From Thermoleophilia bacterium (lineage in GTDB: Bacteria; Actinomycetota; Thermoleophilia; Miltoncostaeales; Miltoncostaeaceae): a stretch of 5,303 nucleotides of DNA. The number at the start of each line of letters is the position of its first letter. Within the stretch, counting starts at the first letter, position 1. Below are positions 1 to 5,303 of this stretch, piece after piece. Made by a program: the position numbers and the translations under genes. The notes under the pieces are model-generated. The model ran no database searches. It was not told where the DNA came from and saw only the letters and a program-made list of their open reading frames with translations. The stretch spans positions 1-5,303 of the forward strand of contig JAEMRL010000200.1 of assembly GCA_016463385.1 (NCBI GenBank). The letters are read 5' to 3'.

Positions 1-2011
<2,011 letters not shown>

Positions 2012-2132
2012 CGGTGGAGAGTAGCGCCGCACGCGGCCGCCCCGTCCTCCGACCGGCGGGCCAAAACCCGGGGCCCATTCTTCGTTGCCAGGGCCAAAGT
2101 GGGTTCAGCCCGGGCCGCCTATCTTCCCCATC

Positions 2133-2170
2133 GTGAAGTGAGGGCAACACGGGAGACGTCCTCACATCAC
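2133..2170. repeat. Imperfect inverted repeat (11-bp arms, one mismatch)
   Basis: The arms GTGAAGTGAGG (2133-2143) and CCTCACATCAC (2160-2170) pair over 10 of 11 positions around a 16-nt loop. This is the first of three consecutive hairpin-capable repeats. No U-run follows it on either strand, so on its own it is a poor intrinsic terminator. Confidence 0.55.
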
Positions 2171-2174
2171 GCAG

Positions 2175-2199
2175 GGCCCCGAGACCGGGACTCGGGGCC
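2175..2199. repeat. Perfect 9-bp inverted repeat
   Basis: The arms GGCCCCGAG (2175-2183) and CTCGGGGCC (2191-2199) are exact complements around a 7-nt loop, ACCGGGA. The stem is almost all G:C and would fold strongly in RNA from either strand. It is the second of three adjacent hairpins. Confidence 0.65.
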
Positions 2200-2207
2200 T
2201 CGCACCT

Positions 2208-2241
2208 CAGCCGGCGGCGCCGTTCCAGGCGCCGCCGGCTG
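2208..2241 (-). terminator. Strong 14-bp hairpin, probable terminator of the small-gene cluster
   Basis: The arms CAGCCGGCGGCGCC (2208-2221) and GGCGCCGCCGGCTG (2228-2241) are perfectly complementary around the 6-nt loop GTTCCA. The structure starts about 30 bp past the stop codon of the last minus-strand gene of the cluster, where a terminator would be expected. It lacks a U-tract, as is common for hairpin terminators proposed in high-GC actinomycetes, so termination is inferred. The symmetry means it could act on either strand. Confidence 0.55.
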
Positions 2242-2270
2242 CCCCCATTCCCGGGGTCCGCCCGGCCCTC

Positions 2271-2444
2271 CTACCCGGCCTGTGCCGCGGCGCCGCCCGG
2301 GGACGGCGCACGCCCGGCGTCGGCCTCCTCGGCCTCGTCGATGTCGCGGCCGTCGAGGAGCGCTCCGTAGACGAGCAGCGCGACGGCGGCGAGCACGACC
2401 AGGGTCACCACCGCACCCACGATGAACAGTCCCGGGGTGTTCAT
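2271..2444 (-). CDS. 57-aa single-pass membrane protein of unknown function
   Basis: The predicted product starts MNTPGLFIVGAVVTLVVLAA. It has one hydrophobic segment at about residues 6-30, then an acidic stretch (DGRDIDEAEEADAG) and a low-complexity Ala/Gly/Pro tail. I chose the ATG at 2444 because it overlaps the TGA of the preceding 74-aa gene as ATGA, a classic sign of translational coupling. A longer frame reading up to 2687 would bury that gene and has no membrane-protein character upstream. The SD is weak (AGGT, inside the upstream gene), consistent with coupling. It is the last gene of the minus-strand cluster, followed by a strong hairpin. It could be a small subunit or partner of the 74-aa membrane protein. 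I do not recognise the family. Confidence 0.72.
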   Translation of the reverse strand: MNTPGLFIVGAVVTLVVLAAVALLVYGALLDGRDIDEAEEADAGRAPSPGGAAAQAG

Positions 2445-2665
2445 CGTCCGACCTGTCGCGGCATGAGGAAGGCGCCGAGGCTGATGATGGACGGAACCCA
2501 GACGCCCACGAAGATCCCGGCCTGCTCGCTCCCCGAGAACCAGAGCGAGACGGAGAGGACGAACGACGCGAACGCCGCGACGAGGATCAGGGCGCGGGCG
2601 AGGGTGAGGTGGCGCTCGGCGAGGGACTCCGAGAGTCCCCGCCGGCGTGAGGTTGCGGTGCTCAT
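2441..2665 (-). CDS. 74-aa two-pass small membrane protein of unknown function
   Basis: The N-terminus is basic (SRRRGLSE). It is followed by two hydrophobic helices at about residues 23-44 (ARALILVAAFASFVLSVSLW) and 49-68 (AGIFVGVWVPSIISLGAFLM), with a short loop containing SGSE and a basic tail PRQVGR. The charge pattern suggests both ends are cytoplasmic. The start at 2665 is supported by AAGGAG (2677-2672) six bases upstream. The glycine-, tryptophan- and proline-containing second helix resembles, from memory only, uncharacterised small membrane proteins found in several bacterial phyla; I cannot name the family. It is third in the leftward cluster, 49 bp after the stop of the 102-aa gene, and overlaps the 57-aa gene by four bases. 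Confidence 0.82.
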   Translation of the reverse strand: MSTATSRRRGLSESLAERHLTLARALILVAAFASFVLSVSLWFSGSEQAGIFVGVWVPSIISLGAFLMPRQVGR

Positions 2666-2690
2666 GATGCGCTCCTTGTGTGTCCACGGG
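2666..2690 (-). promoter_or_regulatory. Ribosome binding site of the 74-aa gene, with repeated leader sequence
   Basis: On the minus strand the sequence GACACACAAGGAGC (2684-2671) precedes the ATG at 2665. AAGGAG is six bases from the start. Almost the same string, with one extra G, precedes the first gene of the cluster at 3251-3237. Confidence 0.75.
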
Positions 2691-2714
2691 ACCCGTCGCG
2701 GAGCGGCGGGTCGA

Positions 2715-3023
2715 TCACTTCGTCCGGTGCGGGAGGCGACTGCGCACGCCGGCGGCGACTCCGCGGAGGGTGGGCCGCACGGCGGGGGTGCCCGCGAGGA
2801 GCCGCCCCGCCAGCGACGGGCGGCCGCCGATGCGCGCCAGCAGCCGCCCGGACGGATCGGTCACGTCCATCGCGACGCCCGACCCCGCCAGCCGGCCCAG
2901 CACGTCGGCCGCCCGGCCGGACGCGCGCGGGACGCGCCCGCTGACGGTGATGACGCACCGCCCGCCGGTGCCGGTGAGGCGCAGCACCGAGCCGGGGCCG
3001 GTGACGGTGAGGTCGCCCGCCAC
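2715..3023 (-). CDS. Small hypothetical protein, 102 aa (109 aa if a CTG start is used)
   Basis: The first half is rich in alternating beta-type residues (DLTVTGPGSVLRLTGTGGRC), then a helix-like segment and a second strand pair (GVAMDVTDPSGRLLARIGG). The tail is strongly basic and Arg-rich, ending RSRLPHRTK. There is no signal peptide or membrane segment, so it is probably cytoplasmic. I do not recognise the family. The coordinates use the GTG at 3023, which has no visible SD. A CTG at 3044 in the same frame overlaps the TGA of the upstream gene as CTGA, has GGAG eight bases upstream (3056-3053), and would give a natural-looking N-terminus with STPHLIV after the initiator. The true start may therefore be 3044. 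It is second in the cluster, between the 63-aa gene and the two membrane proteins, so co-expression is likely. Confidence 0.72.
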   Translation of the reverse strand: MAGDLTVTGPGSVLRLTGTGGRCVITVSGRVPRASGRAADVLGRLAGSGVAMDVTDPSGRLLARIGGRPSLAGRLLAGTPAVRPTLRGVAAGVRSRLPHRTK

Positions 3024-3040
3024 GATGAGGTGCGGGGTGC

Positions 3041-3232
3041 TCAGCGGGCCGTCTCCGACGTGCTCACGCTGAGGGTGCCGCTGAGACGCCAGACCGCGCG
3101 CGCGGCGTCGGGGCCGGTCGATCCCGGAACCTCGACGACGAGATCGTCGAAGGAGTAGGAGATCGTCGTGCCCCGGCCGGTGAGCCGCTCGTACAGGCCC
3201 TCGGCCAGGTCGGGCCAGGTGGTCTCAGTCAT
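3041..3232 (-). CDS. 63-aa small hypothetical protein, first gene of the divergent cluster
   Basis: The product (MTETTWPDLAEGLYERLTGR at its start) has an N-terminal amphipathic helix, then LTGRGTTISYSFDDLVVEVP, a beta-type segment, and a Trp-containing C-terminal strand region (AVWRLSGTLSVS). It is acidic and soluble-looking, with no signal or membrane segment. The ATG at 3232 has an excellent SD, AAGGAG at 3243-3238, five bases away. It is the first gene of the leftward cluster and starts about 36 bp from the edge of the palindromic operator shared with the CarH-like gene. From memory, similar short proteins with a GRG-TI-Y-F-D pattern occur in other actinobacteria and haloarchaea without known function; I could not check this. 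Function unknown. Confidence 0.82.
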   Translation of the reverse strand: MTETTWPDLAEGLYERLTGRGTTISYSFDDLVVEVPGSTGPDAARAVWRLSGTLSVSTSETAR

Positions 3233-3251
3233 CGGTGCTCCTTCGTGTGTC
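3233..3251 (-). promoter_or_regulatory. Ribosome binding site of the 63-aa gene
   Basis: GACACACGAAGGAGC (3251-3237, minus strand) places AAGGAG five bases before the ATG at 3232 and fixes that start. The string is nearly duplicated before the 74-aa gene. Confidence 0.8.
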
Positions 3252-3267
3252 GGTTCCGTGTGCCGCC

Positions 3268-3292
3268 ATACCTAAACAGCTTGTTCAGGTAT
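3268..3292. promoter_or_regulatory. 25-bp near-palindromic operator, probable CarH/MerR-family binding site
   Basis: The left half ATACCTAAACA and the right half (read on the minus strand) ATACCTGAACA match at 10 of 12 symmetric positions around a central C at 3280. The site lies in the spacer between the CarH-like gene and the divergent cluster, where a MerR-type repressor would control both. The core resembles the ACCTGTACA-type half-sites I recall for cobalamin-dependent CarA/CarH/LitR regulators, though the centre reads GAACA rather than GTACA. On the minus strand it includes a -10-like TAGGTA (3274-3269), so binding could block the cluster promoter. The promoter assignment is inference. 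Confidence 0.68.
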
Positions 3293-3322
3293 CGGGGCTA
3301 AGGAGTGGCCAAGTTGGTCAAC

Positions 3323-3332
3323 TACCTGCACA
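3323..3332 (+). promoter_or_regulatory. Third operator-like half-site TACCTGCACA
   Basis: This 10-mer differs by one base from TACCTGAACA and by two from TACCTAAACA, the two halves of the palindrome. It is in the same orientation as the left half, 54 bp away, and 28 bp before the regulator start. It is immediately preceded by a small inverted repeat AGTTG-GT-CAACT (3312-3323). It may be an auxiliary site for autoregulation by a tetrameric repressor; this is inferred from sequence similarity only. Confidence 0.45.
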
Positions 3333-3360
3333 GACCCCGGCCATCGGGCACCATGGGGCC

Positions 3361-4242
3361 ATGGACGGACGCGACACCATGCGGATCGGCGAGCTCAGCC
3401 GCCGCTCGGGCGTGAGCACGGGCCTGCTGCGGATGTGGGAGAGGCGCTACGGCGTCCCCGAGCCCTCCCGGACCGAGGGCGGTCAGCGCGTCTACACGAC
3501 GGCCGACGAGCGGCGGGTCCGCGAGATGCAGCGCTCCATCGAGGACGGCCTGCCGGCGTCCGCGGCCGCGAGGCTCGTGCGGTACGCGGGCGCGGAGGAT
3601 CCCCCGCCGGGCGCGGCCGGAGATGATCTGCGCTCCGGACTCGGGCGCGCTCTCGCCCGCTTCGACGAGACCGCTGCGAACGAGGTCCTCGACCGTGCCC
3701 TCGCCCGCTTCTCCGTGCCCTGGGTGCTGGCCGAGGTGGTGCTGCCCTACCTCGGCGAGCTGGGCTCCGGCTGGGAGGACGGCACGGTCTCGATCGCCGA
3801 GGAGCACGTCGCCACGATGGTCCTCCGTGGCCGGCTCCTGGGGCTGGCGCGCAACTGGGGCTCGGGCGCCGGCCCGCGCGCCCTGCTCGCCGCGCCGCCG
3901 GGTGAGCACCACGACCTCGGGCTGATCTGCTTCGGCCTCGGCCTGCGCGAGGCGGGGTGGCGCATCACGCTGCTCGGTCCGAACTCGCCCGGTTCCTCCA
4001 TCGCCGAGGCCGCCGAGGTCCTCGAGCCGGCCGCCATCGTGGTGGCCGGCATGGACGGGCGGCTCCTGGACGCCGCCGCGGCCGAGCTCCGCGCCCTCGC
4101 GCGCCGGCGCCGTCTGCTGTTGGCCGGGCCGGGGGCGTCCGCACCGCTGGCCGCGCGGATCGGGGCGGAGCTCCTCACCGAGGCACCCATGGAGGCGGCG
4201 CGGCGGCTCTCCGGAGAGCCGCCCGCGCCGCCCCCCGCGTGA
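3361..4242 (+). CDS. MerR-family regulator with cobalamin-binding photoreceptor domain (CarH/LitR-like)
   Basis: Counting from the ATG at 3361 (293 aa), residues 7-75 form a MerR winged helix-turn-helix (MRIGELSRRSGVSTGLLRMW, then RRYGVP, RTEGGQRVY). Residues about 90-165 form the four-helix B12-capping domain with W138-x9-E148-H149, the Wx9EH signature. Residues about 170-283 form a Rossmann-like B12-binding domain with E182-x-H184-xx-G187; His184 should be the lower cobalt ligand, equivalent to His177 of Thermus CarH. A GPGAS turn near 256-260 fits the usual GG/GPG phosphate-contact loop. CarH proteins use adenosylcobalamin to form DNA-binding tetramers in the dark and fall apart in light, relieving repression. 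Classic targets are carotenoid and photolyase genes; here the divergent neighbour is a cluster of small unknown genes. The start is uncertain: 3361 lacks a clear SD and 3379 (MRIGEL) is the alternative. A longer frame from 3235 would cross the operator and is unlikely. The cytoplasmic light-sensor role is strongly supported by the motifs. Confidence 0.92.
   Translation: MDGRDTMRIGELSRRSGVSTGLLRMWERRYGVPEPSRTEGGQRVYTTADERRVREMQRSIEDGLPASAAARLVRYAGAEDPPPGAAGDDLRSGLGRALARFDETAANEVLDRALARFSVPWVLAEVVLPYLGELGSGWEDGTVSIAEEHVATMVLRGRLLGLARNWGSGAGPRALLAAPPGEHHDLGLICFGLGLREAGWRITLLGPNSPGSSIAEAAEVLEPAAIVVAGMDGRLLDAAAAELRALARRRRLLLAGPGASAPLAARIGAELLTEAPMEAARRLSGEPPAPPPA
4202..4223. terminator. Perfect 9-bp hairpin at the end of the regulator gene, possible bidirectional terminator
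   Basis: The arms GGCGGCTCT (4202-4210) and AGAGCCGCC (4215-4223) are exact complements with the loop CCGG. It lies within the last 14 codons of the regulator gene and just beyond the stop of the convergent minus-strand gene, so it could terminate leftward transcripts and reduce read-through both ways. No U-tract is present on either strand; the role is inferred. Confidence 0.4.
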
Positions 4243-4249
4243 CGAGGGC

Positions 4250-4660
4250 CTACATGAAGTCCGACATGAACATCGACTTCACGGCGGTCGGGCGGATCTT
4301 CAGCAGCACGCGCACCTCATCGGGGCCGCGGAAGGGGTAGGTCTCCTGCCCCAGGTACTTCATCGCCATCGCATCGATGTGGGCGTCGGCCCCCTCGTGG
4401 GTGATCTCCTCGACGACGCCGCTCACCGAGACCGAGTCGTAGGGGTTGTCGGGGTCGGCGACCGACACCGAGACGCGGGGGTCGTTGCGCACGTGCTCCA
4501 CCTTGGAGCGACCCTCGGCGGTGTTGATCAGGATCGTGTCGCCGTCGACGTCCACCCACACGACGCTGCCGTGCGGCGACCCGTCGGGGCCGAGGGTCGA
4601 CAGGTGCACGAACGCCTGCTTCTGCAGCACGCCCCGCTCACGCTCACTCAGCTGCGCCAT
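4250..4660 (-). CDS. Pyridoxamine 5'-phosphate oxidase-fold protein, probable F420-dependent enzyme (PPOX class)
   Basis: This 136-aa protein has the compact split-barrel fold typical of short PPOX/FDOR-type enzymes such as Rv1155-like proteins. The N-terminal helix (LSERERGVLQKQAFVHLSTL) leads into GPDGSPHGSVVWVDVDGDTI, the strand pair of the cofactor site. Then come NTAEGRSKVEHVRNDPRVSV, with the conserved Lys and Asn-Asp-Pro-Arg, a DPDNPYDSVSVSG strand, and MAMKYLGQETYPF with the helix before the last strand VRVLLKIRPTAV. These features match the family that binds F420 or FMN and reduces small substrates in the cytoplasm. The substrate cannot be told from sequence, and a heme- or flavin-binding role is possible. 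The ATG at 4660 is well fixed by GGAGG five bases upstream. The stop is 7 bp from that of the convergent CarH-like gene; upstream it is divergent from the glyoxalase gene. Confidence 0.9.
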   Translation of the reverse strand: MAQLSERERGVLQKQAFVHLSTLGPDGSPHGSVVWVDVDGDTILINTAEGRSKVEHVRNDPRVSVSVADPDNPYDSVSVSGVVEEITHEGADAHIDAMAMKYLGQETYPFRGPDEVRVLLKIRPTAVKSMFMSDFM

Positions 4661-4822
4661 CTGTTCCTCCGTCGTCGGGGCCGCGCGGTCGCGGCCGTGC
4701 CGCCCTGATCTCTACACCGTCGCGGACCGGCCCGCCGCGCATGCGGCCCGCCGGGCTCCGCCCGCTCCCGCGGCGCTAGTGTCCACCGGGCCCCACCGCA
4801 CCCGACCGACGGAGGCCCGACC
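4661..4822. promoter_or_regulatory. Divergent intergenic region with RBSs and candidate promoters
   Basis: This 162-bp spacer must hold the promoters of the leftward PPOX gene and the rightward glyoxalase gene. GGAGG sites lie at both ends (minus strand near 4666-4670; plus strand 4811-4815). Minus-strand TAGAGA (about 4715-4710) and plus-strand TAGTGT (4777-4782) are plausible -10 hexamers, but neither has a good -35. A 7-bp hairpin GGCCGCG/CGCGGCC (4679-4696) lies in the PPOX leader, and a 9-bp direct repeat CGGCCCGCC occurs at 4728-4736 and 4744-4752. No palindrome like the CarH operator is present. Confidence 0.45.
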
Positions 4823-5212
4823 ATGCCCATCGAGCTGATCCACACCATGATCCGAGTGCTCGACGAGAAGCGCTCGATGGACTTCTACTCGGCGCTCGGC
4901 TTCGAGGACCGCGGGCGCAAGCGGGTGGGCAACGACACCGCGACGATCATCTTCATGGGCCTGCCGGGCGACGGCGACCGCCTGGAGCTGACGGTCAACG
5001 ACGGCCGCACCGAGCCCTACGAGCAGGGCGAGGCGTACGGGCACATCGCCCTCACGCTGGCCGACATGGACGCCGAGCTGGCCGCGCTCGCCGAGAAGGG
5101 GATCCACCCGGAGAAGGAGCCCTACGCGGCCTACCCCGGCGGCTCGCGGATCTGCTTCGTCCGCGACCCCGACGGCTACCGCATCGAGCTCATCGAGCGC
5201 GGGCTGAACTAG
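4823..5212 (+). CDS. gloA: Lactoylglutathione lyase-type glyoxalase I (VOC superfamily)
   Basis: Glyoxalase I isomerises the hemithioacetal of methylglyoxal and a thiol to an S-2-hydroxyacyl thiol, the first step of methylglyoxal detoxification in the cytoplasm. The 129-aa length matches the short bacterial Ni-type enzyme (E. coli GloA is 135 aa). All four metal ligands are visible: His7 (IHTMIRV), Glu55 (RLELTVN), His74 (YGHIAL) and Glu122 (RIELIE). The two VOC repeats are clear: SMDFYSALGF in the first and DPDGYRIELIE in the second. The ATG at 4823 follows GGAGG (4811-4815) at seven bases. If the host is an actinomycete the thiol may be mycothiol rather than glutathione, which the sequence cannot decide. 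The gene is divergent from the PPOX gene, and its stop overlaps the stop of the next, minus-strand gene. Confidence 0.93.
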   Translation: MPIELIHTMIRVLDEKRSMDFYSALGFEDRGRKRVGNDTATIIFMGLPGDGDRLELTVNDGRTEPYEQGEAYGHIALTLADMDAELAALAEKGIHPEKEPYAAYPGGSRICFVRDPDGYRIELIERGLN

Positions 5213-5303
5213 CCGCCCGCGCCGCCCTCGCGGGAGGTGACGAAGAGCCGGTCGCCGTACGCGCGCCGGTAGATGGGCACCGCCTCGAGGACCCGCGACA
5301 CGA
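5209..5303 (-). CDS. C-terminal fragment of an unidentified protein
   Basis: Thirty codons and a TAG are visible on the minus strand, reading VSRVLEAVPIYRRAYGDRLF and ending SREGGAGG. The rest of the gene lies beyond the window. The codons have the strong third-position G/C bias of the neighbouring genes, and the peptide looks like ordinary folded protein (an alternating helix/strand pattern) rather than a shadow frame. Its stop shares the four bases CTAG with the stop of the convergent glyoxalase gene. The fragment is too short to assign a family. Confidence 0.6.
   Translation of the reverse strand, partial: VSRVLEAVPIYRRAYGDRLFVTSREGGAGG

Larger units (their letters stand above)
2012..2270. 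other. Intergenic region between uvrB and the small-gene cluster
   Basis: This 259-bp stretch contains no ORF that looks coding on either strand. It should hold the uvrB promoter on the minus strand, but I could not place a convincing -35/-10 pair. The best -10-like hexamer, AAGAAT on the minus strand near 2080, lacks a partner at normal spacing. An 8-bp direct repeat GGGCCAAA occurs at 2058-2065 and 2091-2098. The half nearest the small genes is filled by three consecutive inverted repeats, listed separately, which could be transcription terminators for the leftward cluster or folded RNA in a uvrB leader. Confidence 0.6.

Noticed and set aside
2012..2140. LexA/SOS box upstream of uvrB
   Set aside because: I found no GAAC-N4-GTTC or similar palindrome in the upstream region.
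2012..2270. A known actinobacterial small RNA such as 6C RNA
   Set aside because: The hairpin loops (ACCGGGA and GTTCCA) lack the C-runs that define 6C RNA, and I recognise no other named RNA family.
2271..2687. A 138-codon minus-strand frame extending the 57-aa protein upstream
   Set aside because: Its first 81 codons overlap the 74-aa membrane protein in another frame and read as Arg/Pro/His-rich shadow sequence. The ATGA overlap points to the start at 2444.
2463..3158. A 231-codon plus-strand frame opposite the small-gene cluster
   Set aside because: Its composition is Arg/Ala/Pro/Gly-rich without domain character, and the minus-strand frames have SD sites and sensible membrane or beta patterns.
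3235..3360. N-terminal extension of the CarH-like protein from an ATG at 3235
   Set aside because: It would translate through the palindromic operator, has no SD, and adds residues without similarity to the MerR N-terminus, which normally begins just before MRIGELSRRSG.
3322..3912. A 196-codon minus-strand frame opposite the regulator gene
   Set aside because: It is antisense to clear MerR and B12-domain motifs, and its composition is that of a shadow frame.
4661..4822. A second CarH operator controlling the PPOX and glyoxalase genes
   Set aside because: No TACCTRAACA-like half-site or matching palindrome is present; only GC-rich repeats are seen.

Overview
This is a very GC-rich, densely coded bacterial window whose gene content fits an actinomycete-like chromosome: an F420/flavin-type split-barrel enzyme, GTG start use, and strong GGAGG-type ribosome sites. 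A deep-branching actinobacterial lineage is possible, but the sequence alone does not settle the taxonomy. No mobile element, tRNA, rRNA or CRISPR array is visible.

Layout from left to right. Bases 1-2011 (minus strand) hold uvrB, nearly complete and cut by the window edge only at its extreme C-terminus. Bases 2012-2270 are non-coding and hold three consecutive inverted repeats (2133-2241). They lie between uvrB and a compact minus-strand cluster of four small genes of unknown function (3232 down to 2271). Two of these encode soluble-looking proteins (63 aa and 102-109 aa) and two encode small membrane proteins (74 and 57 aa), the last pair overlapping as ATGA. The cluster is divergent from a plus-strand gene (3361-4242) for a MerR-family regulator with the complete adenosylcobalamin-binding signature of CarH/LitR photoreceptors: Wx9EH plus ExHxxG. 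The 128-bp divergent spacer carries a 25-bp near-palindrome made of two TACCTRAACA half-sites and a third site, TACCTGCACA, closer to the regulator gene.

To the right, the regulator gene converges with a minus-strand pyridoxamine-5'-phosphate-oxidase-fold gene (4250-4660, probably F420- or flavin-dependent). That gene is divergent from a glyoxalase I gene (4823-5212) with all four metal ligands. The glyoxalase stop codon overlaps the stop of a further minus-strand gene, of which only the last 30 codons are visible.

The most interesting reading is that a B12-dependent light sensor controls its own gene and the divergent four-gene cluster through the shared operator. That would make the cluster a candidate light-induced module of unknown function, next to UV repair (uvrB). 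The photoreceptor motifs, operator symmetry and gene arrangement are seen directly; the regulatory link is inference.
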